From NCBI RefSeq assembly GCF_021401245.1, contig NZ_JACBFY010000003.1, forward strand, positions 124,001-188,000: a DNA stretch of 64,000 nucleotides. The letters are read 5' to 3'. Under the pieces are notes generated by a model. The model was not told the DNA's origin. It worked only from the letters and a program-made list of their open reading frames with translations, and ran no database searches. This document shows positions 44,955-52,497 of the stretch, one piece after another (position 1 is the first letter of the stretch; every line of letters begins with the position of its first letter). A program made the translations under genes and the position numbers. The stretch comes from Pseudacidovorax sp. NFM-22 (GTDB lineage: Bacteria > Pseudomonadota > Gammaproteobacteria > Burkholderiales > Burkholderiaceae_C).

Positions 44955-45408
44955 CGTAGGTGAAGTCCGAGACCCAGAGCTGGTTCGGCCGATCCGCCCG
45001 GAACTGCCGGTTGACGCGATCCAGCGGCTGGGTGGCCGCATCGTCGGGAACTGTGGTGCGCAACCGCTTGCCGCGCCGCACGCCTTGCAGGCCCTGGGCG
45101 CGCATCAAGCGCTCGACCGTGCAACGGGCAACCGCCACGCCTTCGCGGTTCAGTTGCCGCCAGACCTTGTCAGCGCCGTACACGCGATGGTTCTCCTGCC
45201 AGACCCGATGGACATGCGGCTTCAGATGTTCGTCACGCCGAGCGCGGTCGCTGCGCCGCGATGGATCGCGCAGCCGCGCGGCGTGGCGCCGATAGGCCGA
45301 CGAGGCAACCTGCAACACCTTGCAGATCGGCTCGACCCCGTAGACCTCCCGGTGCCGGTCGATGTAGGTGTTTACGACTTCAGCTTGCGGTCGAGCTCCG
45401 CCTGCGCG
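44955..45408 (-). CDS. IS3-family transposase OrfB, 5' exon
   Basis: The upstream part of OrfB. From the frameshift point it reads [40 protein letters not shown], then [20 protein letters not shown] and LWVSDFTY, where the first catalytic aspartate stands just before the intron. It has no convincing start of its own; expression is by a -1 shift from orfA at TTTTTTC (45408-45414). Read without splicing it continues only ten codons into the intron before a stop. Confidence 0.85.
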
Positions 45409-45710
45409 AAAAAAGCGCTGGCCGTACGCAGAATGTCGTTGGCACGGCGAAGTTCGCGCACCTCTCGTTCTAAGGCCTTGATCCGCTCGCGCTCGCTGGT
45501 GGTCACGCCATGGCGCTGCCCGCTGTCGACTTCATGCCGCTTGACCCAGGTCAGCAGCGTCTGCGCCGAGCAGCCGATCTTGGGCGCAATGGACTCGACC
45601 GCCACCCATAGCGACGGGTACTCGCTGCGGGACTCCTGCACCAGGCGCACCGCGCGCTCGCGCACTTCCGGGGAAAACTTGTTCGCGTTGTTCTTGCTCA
45701 TGGCTCGCAT
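45372..45710 (-). CDS. IS3-family transposase OrfA
   Basis: A 112-residue DNA-binding protein: helix-turn-helix around [20 protein letters not shown] and a leucine-zipper-like tail ([20 protein letters not shown]). The N-terminus [15 protein letters not shown] is typical. Near its 3' end the heptamer T TTT TTC is a valid slippery site for -1 shift into orfB, giving the fused OrfAB transposase. Start may be the ATG at 45710 or at 45701. Confidence 0.9.
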   Translation of the reverse strand: MRAMSKNNANKFSPEVRERAVRLVQESRSEYPSLWVAVESIAPKIGCSAQTLLTWVKRHEVDSGQRHGVTTSERERIKALEREVRELRRANDILRTASAFFAQAELDRKLKS

Positions 45711-45772
45711 TCTCTCAAGAGTTGGAGCCTCCGCGATACCCGGGGCGATTCAAGCTGCCAATTGGCTGAACT

Positions 45773-46579
45773 TCAGATAGTGGGCATGGATCGCTTACGC
45801 ATATAGGCCAGCGGACTTAATTTCATATCCGAACGGAATGCGTATATGAATGCAGAGGTGGAGTTGTAGCCGAGTTCCATTGCCGTCCTCGTCACGTCCA
45901 TCCCGTTTTCCAGAAACTCGATGGCGCGAAACAACCTGAGCTGGCGGCGCCACGAACGCATGGTAACCCCCATGTCTGCCAGGAATTTCCGAGCGAGCGT
46001 GCGGCCCAACATGCCGAATTCCACGCCCCATTCTTTGGGACCGCGCGGGTCTGCAGGGTCGTTGTACAGCGCCTCGCACAATTCGGATAAGGTCGCGCTC
46101 TGCGGCCACGAAAGCGCCGACGAGACCGGACGAGCGCGCAACAGTTGATCGAGTATCAACTGATAAATTCGCCCGAAATAACCGTCGCTGTCAGTCGCGG
46201 CATCGAGAGCTGAAGCCTCTAGGATCAGCGCCTTCAGAAAGGGGGACATACCAAATACGGTTGCGCTTCGCTCGCAAAGTGGGCCTCCGGGCGCGTCAGC
46301 AAGCCAGAGGCTGCGGAATTCGGCTCCAAGGAAAGAGCCGACACGATGCACCGTTCCGGGAGACAGCCAGGCGGCATGCTCCGGCGAAATCACAAACGAA
46401 CGGCCGTCGGCGACGACGGTCAGCACGCCGGAGATGGCGTAGACGACTTGATTCCACTCATGAGTGTGCTCGGCGAAGTAATGTCGGGCAGGAATAGACT
46501 GCACCCGCTTGGTCATGGGCTGGGGTGGTACGGCATCCGGAGAGCGCGCGATTATTTCCCACTTCGTTTTTTTCGCCAT
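45773..46579 (-). CDS. AraC-family regulator with cupin sensor domain
   Basis: A 268-residue regulator. The N-terminal half is a cupin (HYFAEHTHEWNQVVYAISGV, HAAWLSPGTVHRVG), the type that often senses small aromatic or drug-like ligands; the C-terminal half has the two AraC helix-turn-helix motifs (MLGRTLARKFLADMGVTMRS and VTRTAMELGYNSTSAFIYAF). It is divergent from the MFS gene across 149 bases and probably controls it. The IS3 element ends 20 bases beyond its stop. Confidence 0.88.
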   Translation of the reverse strand: MAKKTKWEIIARSPDAVPPQPMTKRVQSIPARHYFAEHTHEWNQVVYAISGVLTVVADGRSFVISPEHAAWLSPGTVHRVGSFLGAEFRSLWLADAPGGPLCERSATVFGMSPFLKALILEASALDAATDSDGYFGRIYQLILDQLLRARPVSSALSWPQSATLSELCEALYNDPADPRGPKEWGVEFGMLGRTLARKFLADMGVTMRSWRRQLRLFRAIEFLENGMDVTRTAMELGYNSTSAFIYAFRSDMKLSPLAYMRKRSMPTI

Positions 46580-46728
46580 TTGTCTCTTATTCTACATTGA
46601 TTGACTTTTCATCGAAAGACTGCATCGCCGCCTTTCTATCTAATAGTGCGTATTTGCCAGCGCCGCGTCAGTGGCTACTGCTGTTCGCGAGCTAACTGGC
46701 GCGAGATTCAGAGAGACCTAAACAGCCC

Positions 46729-48375
46729 GTGTCACACGTTCGAGATACAGCTACCGACTCCGTTCCCATATCTGCCAAACCTTATTCGCACACCGATGTC
46801 AGGCGTGTCATCGCAGGCGTCATGTTGTGCATCCTGCTGGCCGCACTTGACCAGACTGTGGTGATCCCGGCGGTCCCCGCCATCGCCGGCGACTTGGGTG
46901 GATACGAGCAGCTCTCCTGGATCGTCGCCGCCTACCTGATCGCATCGACCATCAGTACACCGATTTACGGGAAGCTGTCGGACACCTATGGACGTCGGCG
47001 CCTGCTGACGACTTGCATCGCTCTCTTCATTGCGACCTCGGCACTGTGCGCACTGGCGCAGTCCATCGACCAACTCATATGGTTCCGCGCACTGCAGGGC
47101 TTGGGAGGAGGCGGACTGATGGCGTTGGCGCAGGCCGCCATCGCCGATGTGGCGCCGCCGCGCGAACGTGGCCGCTATCAGGGCTACCTGTCCGCCGTAT
47201 GGGCGCTGGCTTCCATCAGCGGGCCGCTGGTGGGCGGTCTCGTCGCCGAGCAGTGGTCCTGGCGTTGGATCTTCTGGATCAACCTGCCGCTGGGCGCCGT
47301 GGCTATGTGGGTCTGCAACAACGGACTCAAACACATCAGCGTGGTAACCCTCCCTGGCAAGCCCCGCATCGACCTACTGGGAATGCTGTTGCTCGCCGGC
47401 GCGATCTCGTCCTTGCTGCTCGGGCTGAGCTGGGGTGGCAACGAATACGCATGGACCTCCTACCAGATTCTGGGCATGGTGGTGATGGGCTGCGTCCTGA
47501 TCGGCCTGCTGCGCTGGCAGGAACGGCGGGCCAGCGACCCGGTGCTTCCCCCCTCGGCCTTTGCCAGCCCCAGCTACGTCTCCAGCGTCATCGTCTCCAC
47601 ACTGGCGGCCGTCGTGCTTTTTGTCTGCCTGTTCTCCATTCCGCTGTATTTCCAACTGGTCCGCGGCGCAACAGCCGCGACCTCGGGCCTGTATGTGGCG
47701 CCTTTCATGCTGGCCAACGTCTGCGGGAATGTCCTCGGCGGCATGTACGCGCGCCGCTACGGTGCGATACGTGGGGCGTTGCGGATGGGTTCTGCAGCCA
47801 GTTGTGTCGGACTGGTTCTTATGGCTGCGCTGCCGCTCGATGCACCCGTATGGATGCGGGTTGCCGCCATGGTCATCACGGCGCCGGGTATAGGCATATG
47901 CCTGCTGGGAACCATCATGAGTGCCCAGAACGCTGTAGCCACGAAAGACATCGGTGCTGCCACTGGCGGATTGCTCGTGCTTCGCTCGGTGGGCGGTGCT
48001 GGCGGATCGACACTGGCGGGGGCCATCATCGCCTCCGGGCTTGGTATCGCTCATGGCACGCTGGAGCACGGACGTTCGGCGTTGCAAGGTCTGTCTGAAA
48101 CTTCCCAACTCGCGACCAACTTCGAGCTGGTGTATGGCATCGCCGCCCTGGTGTGCGCCATCGTGTTCATCGTTGCCCTGCGCATGCCCGATACGCCATT
48201 GCGTAGGGCGCCCCATTGCGTCGTGTCCAGTTCAACATGGGGACCGTTCAAGGCATCGGCCCAGACAAACTTGCCCCGGTTCAAACGTCGGGCGGCCAGC
48301 CAGACGCCAATGCCGTCATGGACCAGCACCTTCATACGATTAGCGCGCCATAGGTTGGCAAAGCAGTACGCATGA
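46729..48375 (+). CDS. DHA2-type MFS drug efflux transporter with altered C-terminus
   Basis: A 14-helix drug:proton antiporter of the EmrB/QacA type. Motifs: AALDQTVVIPAVPAIAGDLG (first helix), the loop YGKLSDTYGRRRLL (motif A), and ALASISGPLVGGLVAEQWSW (motif C). Transporter sequence ends near residue 492 (ALRMPDTPLR); the last 56 or so residues are read from the reverse strand of an IS66 tnpB fragment, so the native end was lost and replaced. All helices seem to remain, so function may persist. A GTG at 46729 is the start. Control by the divergent AraC gene is likely. Confidence 0.85.
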   Translation: MSHVRDTATDSVPISAKPYSHTDVRRVIAGVMLCILLAALDQTVVIPAVPAIAGDLGGYEQLSWIVAAYLIASTISTPIYGKLSDTYGRRRLLTTCIALFIATSALCALAQSIDQLIWFRALQGLGGGGLMALAQAAIADVAPPRERGRYQGYLSAVWALASISGPLVGGLVAEQWSWRWIFWINLPLGAVAMWVCNNGLKHISVVTLPGKPRIDLLGMLLLAGAISSLLLGLSWGGNEYAWTSYQILGMVVMGCVLIGLLRWQERRASDPVLPPSAFASPSYVSSVIVSTLAAVVLFVCLFSIPLYFQLVRGATAATSGLYVAPFMLANVCGNVLGGMYARRYGAIRGALRMGSAASCVGLVLMAALPLDAPVWMRVAAMVITAPGIGICLLGTIMSAQNAVATKDIGAATGGLLVLRSVGGAGGSTLAGAIIASGLGIAHGTLEHGRSALQGLSETSQLATNFELVYGIAALVCAIVFIVALRMPDTPLRRAPHCVVSSSTWGPFKASAQTNLPRFKRRAASQTPMPSWTSTFIRLARHRLAKQYA

Positions 48376-48485
48376 TGCGGCCGCGCCGCACCGAATACCG
48401 CCACCACACGCGCCAATGCTGTGCCCGCGCCTGCGCGCATATCCAGCGGTTCGGTGGCTAGCCAGATGGCTTCGACGTGAATCAT
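48205..48485 (-). pseudogene. IS66-family tnpB fragment
   Basis: About 90 codons of TnpB: AIWLATEPLDMRAGAGTALA, then HHAYCFANLWRANRMKVLVH and GKFVWADALNGPHVEL. The 3' end is missing and the frame passes into the end of the MFS gene, which it overlaps on the other strand. Only a piece of an IS66 element remains here. Confidence 0.8.
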
Positions 48486-48751
48486 CGCAGCCACTCGCGA
48501 AGGAGATCGACGCACTGTCCCGCGGCGCTCACCGGCCAGGAAACGTTCACCGTGCTGGGGCCACGCTTCAGTTCCAGATGGATGGACTCATTGCTGCCCG
48601 CTTGCGGCGGTGGACTGAAGGGGATAGGGATAAATGGAGTAGCTGCCTGCGGTGACGACACCGTCAGTGCCGTCTGCGGGTGTGCCGACAGATTCCCATC
48701 ACTCAGGGAATGGTGCCCATAGCGTTCATGTTCTGTGACCCATCGATGCAA
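48482..48751 (-). pseudogene. probable IS66-family tnpA fragment
   Basis: An 89-residue frame whose last third, HLELKRGPSTVNVSWPVSAA then GQCVDLLREWLR, resembles the C-terminus of IS66 TnpA, and which overlaps the tnpB start by 4 bases, as the two genes do in IS66 elements. The N-terminal part lacks a clear helix-turn-helix, so the gene looks incomplete. The IS5 element begins 7 bases away and may have cut it. Confidence 0.6.
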
Positions 48752-48758
48752 GACATTA

Positions 48759-49970
48759 GGGAAACGCTGATTAATGAAGCTCGGCGGTCATCGCTAACGT
48801 AGCCGAGAACGTTATAGAAGGCAGCTCACGGAACGGACCCACGACGATGAAGAGGCAGATCGGCTTCGCGGAAGCGGAAATTGCAGGCAAGAAGCGCGTG
48901 ACGAGGCGCCAACGCTTCCTGACGGAGATGGAGAAGATTGTGCCGTGGCAGCGCTTGCTGTCGGCAATCGAACCGCATTACCCGAAGGGCACGCGAGGCC
49001 GTCCGCCGATTGGCTTGGAGCGAATGCTGCGGATCTACTTCCTGCAACAGTGGTACGGCTTGTCGGACGAAGGTCTGGAAGACGCGCTGTATGACAGCAT
49101 CGCGCTGCGCGCCTTCGCCGGCATCGATCTGGCGGTCGATAACGTGCCGGATGCGACTACGCTGTTGAAGTTCCGGCGCCTGCTGCTCGAGCATGACCTG
49201 ACGCGAAAGCTGTTCGACGAGATCGGCATCACGCTGTGCGAGCGTGGACTGATGATGAAGGAAGGCACGCTGGTTGATGCGACGATTATTGAGGCACCGC
49301 CGTCGACCAAAAACGCCGGGAAGAGCCGTGACCCGGAGATGCATCAAACGAAGAAGGGCAACGAGTGGCACTTTGGGATGAAAGCCCACATTGGCGTGGA
49401 CGCCGATTCGGGCCTGATTCACAGTGTGGTTGGCACGGCGGCCAATGTGTCGGATGTGTCGCAGGCGCATGCCCTGCTGCACGGACATGAAGAGCAGGCG
49501 TTCGCCGACGCGGGCTACATTGGCGTAGACAAGCGCGAGGAAATGAAGGGCACGACGGTGAAGTGGCACGTCGCGGCCAAGCGCGGAAAGATCAAGGCGA
49601 TGTCGGAAGGCCCGCTGAAGGACCTGGTGATGGCGGCCGAGCGGACCAAGGCGCAGATCCGCGCCCGGGTCGAGCATCCGTTCCATATCGTCAAGAACCT
49701 GTTTCACCATCGCAAGACCCGATACAAGGGCTTGGCCAAGAACACGGCGCAACTGTTCAGCCTGTTCGCTCTGGCGAATCTGGTGATTGCGCGAAACCTG
49801 TTGCGATCGGTTCATGGGAGCAGTCCGTCATGTGTGTGAAAAATGCGAGCAGGCAGACTCGTTTGCGAACCAAATTCACCGAAATGAGCGCCGATTCGAT
49901 TCGTTATCCAGAAAATTCGACGCCCCTTCATCTGCAAGCGGACCAGGCAGCTCATTAATCAGCGTTTCCC
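48759..49970 (+). mobile_element. IS5-family insertion sequence
   Basis: Inverted ends GGGAAACGCTGATTAATGA are perfect over 19 bases at 48759 and 49970, giving a 1212-bp element with one transposase gene. Flanking bases (ATTA on the left, TTGA on the right) do not form a target duplication, so either the boundaries differ slightly or one flank was rearranged, in line with the broken elements on both sides. Confidence 0.9.
48847..49839 (+). CDS. IS5-family transposase
   Basis: A 330-residue DDE transposase of the IS5 group. The N-terminal DUF772-type domain holds IGLERMLRIYFLQQWYGLSD; catalytic acids are in GTLVDATIIEAPPS, EQAFADAGYIGVDKREEM and near RARVEHPFHIVKNLFHHRKT. The frame is complete, so the element may be active. 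Confidence 0.95.
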   Translation: MKRQIGFAEAEIAGKKRVTRRQRFLTEMEKIVPWQRLLSAIEPHYPKGTRGRPPIGLERMLRIYFLQQWYGLSDEGLEDALYDSIALRAFAGIDLAVDNVPDATTLLKFRRLLLEHDLTRKLFDEIGITLCERGLMMKEGTLVDATIIEAPPSTKNAGKSRDPEMHQTKKGNEWHFGMKAHIGVDADSGLIHSVVGTAANVSDVSQAHALLHGHEEQAFADAGYIGVDKREEMKGTTVKWHVAAKRGKIKAMSEGPLKDLVMAAERTKAQIRARVEHPFHIVKNLFHHRKTRYKGLAKNTAQLFSLFALANLVIARNLLRSVHGSSPSCV

Positions 49971-50224
49971 TTGAGGGCATTGCCTTCAAAGACGGCGAAC
50001 CGGTGCAAGACGATCGGCCGGTTCAGCAGAAACTCGCCGCCTGAAATCGACCGTCACGATGCTGCCCATACACCATGCATGGACGCCCCCGGCTTGCCAA
50101 GCTCTCATTTGTAACGGAGCGAAGGTATTGATGGCAGCCATGCATCCGGACTTCGCTGTCCGGCGCACGGCCGGCGGTCCCTGATGGAATGCGCTGGTCG
50201 GGCTCTCATCACTCTTGCGTACTC
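49971..50224. other. stretch without a recognised gene between IS remnants
   Basis: A short open segment at 49979-50044 reads GIAFKDGEPVQDDRPVQQKL and stops; it looks like a transposase C-terminal scrap but I cannot name the family. The remainder has no frame with recognisable character. It is bounded by the IS5 end and an IS3 orfA scrap. Confidence 0.4.
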
Positions 50225-50320
50225 TTACACACATTGGTGTACCCAGAGTTTCCCAGCCTCGGCCTGGCGCAGGAACCCGATGATCTGCTCTTCGGTAAAT
50301 CGGCTCGTCTTCATGTTCAT
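50225..50320 (-). pseudogene. IS3-family orfA fragment
   Basis: The frame MNMKTSRFTEEQIIGFLRQA followed by EAG is the characteristic start of IS3/IS407-group OrfA. After that the sequence diverges and stops nine codons later (TAA at 50225-50227). Only about 23 codons of the gene remain. Confidence 0.75.
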
Positions 50321-50446
50321 CATTCTCCACGTTGATGGACTCCACTTCGTACAGCCTGGTACGGCCAGCGGGGGGGGGGGCAGGTCAGCACTGCATCGCA
50401 GCTACATCCCGTTCGGCGGCACGTTCCTGACGTTCTCCGACTACTC

Positions 50447-50690
50447 GCGCAATGCGCTGCAGCAGCGCGAGTTGGCACAGGAACGGCCACGGTTTGGCTT
50501 GCCCCGCCTGCGCGTGTTGCTGCGCCGGGAGGGGCTGGTCCAGAACCACAAACGGGTTAAGCGACGGTACCGCCCAGAAGGCCTGTCGCAACGCCTGAAA
50601 CCGCGAAAGAGGCGTCCGAGACATTGGCGTGTAGTCATGCCCACGCCCAATGGGGCCGACGAAAGCTGGGCCTGTTGTGCGGCCCCCCTT
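50447..50690 (+). pseudogene. IS3-family orfB fragment
   Basis: On the opposite strand from the orfA scrap, about 75 codons read ELAQERPRFGLPRLRVLLRR, EGLVQNHKRVKRRYRPEGLS and RHWRVVMPTPNGADESWA, the HTH_21-type region of an IS3-family OrfB, then turn into unrelated sequence before the catalytic core. The opposed orientation of the two scraps shows rearrangement. A run of eleven G (50370-50380) lies between them. Confidence 0.75.
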
Positions 50691-50712
50691 GACGTCCATT
50701 TACTCAAACAAT

Positions 50713-50744
50713 AAAATGAAAATTAAATCATTAAAATGAAATTA
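50713..50744 (+). promoter_or_regulatory. promoter/operator region of the atuA-like operon with two 12-mer repeats
   Basis: A very AT-rich stretch contains AAAATGAAAATTA (50713-50725) and AAAATGAAATTA (50733-50744), 20 bp apart, ending 17 bases before the atuA start. The exact second copy recurs upstream of the outer iclR gene. AATGA and TCATT around the first repeat also form a small dyad. This is a strong candidate for the IclR-type operator of the operon. Confidence 0.6.
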
Positions 50745-50761
50745 CGACAAGGAGACCCAAA

Positions 50762-52138
50762 ATGGTCAGGCACGTAAGACTTGGAGCGGGTTCCGGGTTC
50801 TGGGGGGACGCTCAGGATCCGGCTCAAGAGTTGTTGGAACGGGGAAATCTGGATTACCTGTGCTTCGACTATCTGGCTGAACTGACCATGGCGCTGCTGC
50901 AGCGGCAGAAGCTCAAGCGGCCGGATGTCGGCTACGTGCCGGATGCCGTCCAGACCATGATCAACCTGCTGCCGCGCGCCACCGCCGTGGGAACGAAGCT
51001 GATCTCCAATGGCGGTGGGGTGAATCCGCGCGCCGCCGCCCATCGCATTGCCGAAGGCGCGCGCCAGGCAGGACTTGCCGGCACCCGCATCGCCCTGATT
51101 GAAGGCGACGACATGCTGGACAAGCTCGACGACCTGATGGGGCAGGGGGCTCCGCTACGCAATATGGATACGGGCGACGCGAATTTCGCGGCCATCCGTG
51201 ACCGCGTCGTCTGTGCCAATGTCTACACCGATAGTTCGGGCATCATTGAAGGCCTAGAGGGCGAGGCGGACGTGGTTATCGCCGGACGGGTTTCGGACAA
51301 CGCGCTTTACGTGGGGCCGCTGGCCCACGAATTCGGCTGGCGGCGCGACGCCGCGCACATAGATCGTTATGCGGCGGCCGTGACACTGGGCCACATTGTC
51401 GAGTGCGCGGCCGGCTGCTCGGGCGGGATGTCCTCACGGTTCGGGGAGATGCCGCACATGGGGCGAGCAGGATTTCCCATTCTTGAAGTGGGCGCGGACG
51501 CCGAGGCCGTCGTCACGAAGCTGTCCGGCACTGGCGGCCGTGTTGATGAATGGACGATCAAGGAGCATCTGGTCTACGAGGTGGGCGATCCGCGCCGCTA
51601 TCTTATGCCCGACGCCGTGGCCGATTTCACTTCCCTGAAACTGATCGATGAGGGAGAGGACCGCGTACGCGTCAGCGGCGTGCGCGGTGAAGCAGCGCCC
51701 GACCTGTGGAAGTTGGTGGTCGGTTACCAAGACGGGTGGATCGGCGAGACCATGGCGTTTTTCCCCTGGCCATACGCCTATGACCGCGCCGTAAAGGCGC
51801 GCGAAACCATGCTCGAACGTTTCGAACGCATGGGACTGGCCGCCGAACAGATTCACTTCGATTTTGTTGGACTCAACACCTTGCACGGTCCCGCAGCTAC
51901 CTTCCCGGGGCGCGAACAGGCCAACGAGCTGCCCGAAGTCGGGCTGCGTTGCGCGGTGCGTACACGCACGGCCGAAGAGGCCGACAAGGTGCGCCGCGCG
52001 GGCACGAACCTTTGGATCATGGGTCCGGGCGGCACGTCCTTCGGCACCCCAATGAAACCGCGCCCCGTCATCTCCCTGTGGCCGACGCTGATCCCGCGGG
52101 CCGCCGTCGAACAGAAAACCGAAATCCTGAAGGCCTAA
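50762..52138 (+). CDS. AtuA-like acyclic terpene utilisation protein (DUF1446)
   Basis: A 458-residue protein of the AtuA N-terminal family (PF07287 type). Typical segments: RLGAGSGFWGDAQDPAQELL, LDYLCFDYLAELTMALLQRQ, GTKLISNGGGVNPRAAAHRI and DVVIAGRVSDNALYVGPLAH. AtuA is needed for citronellol-type terpene breakdown in Pseudomonas but its reaction is unknown. Larger AtuA proteins carry an additional C-terminal domain; here that part seems to be the separate next gene. An AAGGAG site lies 10 bases before the ATG. First gene of a nine-gene run. Confidence 0.85.
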   Translation: MVRHVRLGAGSGFWGDAQDPAQELLERGNLDYLCFDYLAELTMALLQRQKLKRPDVGYVPDAVQTMINLLPRATAVGTKLISNGGGVNPRAAAHRIAEGARQAGLAGTRIALIEGDDMLDKLDDLMGQGAPLRNMDTGDANFAAIRDRVVCANVYTDSSGIIEGLEGEADVVIAGRVSDNALYVGPLAHEFGWRRDAAHIDRYAAAVTLGHIVECAAGCSGGMSSRFGEMPHMGRAGFPILEVGADAEAVVTKLSGTGGRVDEWTIKEHLVYEVGDPRRYLMPDAVADFTSLKLIDEGEDRVRVSGVRGEAAPDLWKLVVGYQDGWIGETMAFFPWPYAYDRAVKARETMLERFERMGLAAEQIHFDFVGLNTLHGPAATFPGREQANELPEVGLRCAVRTRTAEEADKVRRAGTNLWIMGPGGTSFGTPMKPRPVISLWPTLIPRAAVEQKTEILKA

Positions 52139-52149
52139 GGAGGGCTCTG

Positions 52150-52467
52150 ATGACGCTTCAAGTGAAAGACATTGCCTATGTCCGGTCCGGAGACAAGGGG
52201 GACGTGTGCAGCGTGGGGCTGGTAGCCCGCGGGCCACTGGAGTACGCGCAGTTGCTAGCTAGCGTGACGCCGGCCGACGTCAAGGGTCTATACGGTGATT
52301 GGGTCTTGGGCGAGGTGGAATGCTACCCGATGGACAACATCGGCGCCATGATGGTGATCATGCGTCATGCGCTGGGAGGGGGGGCGACGCGCACCCTGCG
52401 GTTGGACCAGACAGGAAAGTCACTGGGGCATGCGCTGTTGCGCCTGCCGGTGCGAGATCCGAGCTGA
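52150..52467 (+). CDS. AtuA-like C-terminal (ferredoxin-fold) domain protein
   Basis: A 105-residue protein, VKDIAYVRSGDKGDVCSVGL at the start and CYPMDNIGAMMVIMRHALGG in the middle. These match the small domain found fused to the end of many AtuA proteins (AtuA-related ferredoxin-like fold). It follows the large part by 11 bases, with GGAGGG before its ATG, so the two chains probably act together. No metal-cluster cysteine pattern is present despite the fold name. Confidence 0.75.
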   Translation: MTLQVKDIAYVRSGDKGDVCSVGLVARGPLEYAQLLASVTPADVKGLYGDWVLGEVECYPMDNIGAMMVIMRHALGGGATRTLRLDQTGKSLGHALLRLPVRDPS

Positions 52468-52497
52468 ATCCCTGCAACCCAAGACGATATTGAACAT

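Larger units (their letters stand above)
40656..45752 (-). mobile_element. IS3-family element interrupted by a group II intron and an IS256 element
   Basis: Both ends carry near-perfect inverted repeats of about 27 bases: TGAATCGCCCCGGGTTTCGC at the left and, reversed, TGAATCGCCCCGGGTATCGC at the right, each followed by GGAGGC. A 3-bp target duplication AGC flanks it (40653-40655 and 45753-45755). Subtracting the intron leaves about 1325 bp, the normal size of an IS3-group element with orfA and orfB on the minus strand. It sits between the sensor kinase and an AraC gene and breaks neither. Confidence 0.9.

Noticed and set aside
48755..49974. Target-site duplication of the IS5 element
   Set aside because: Left ATTA and right TTGA differ; no duplication can be claimed.
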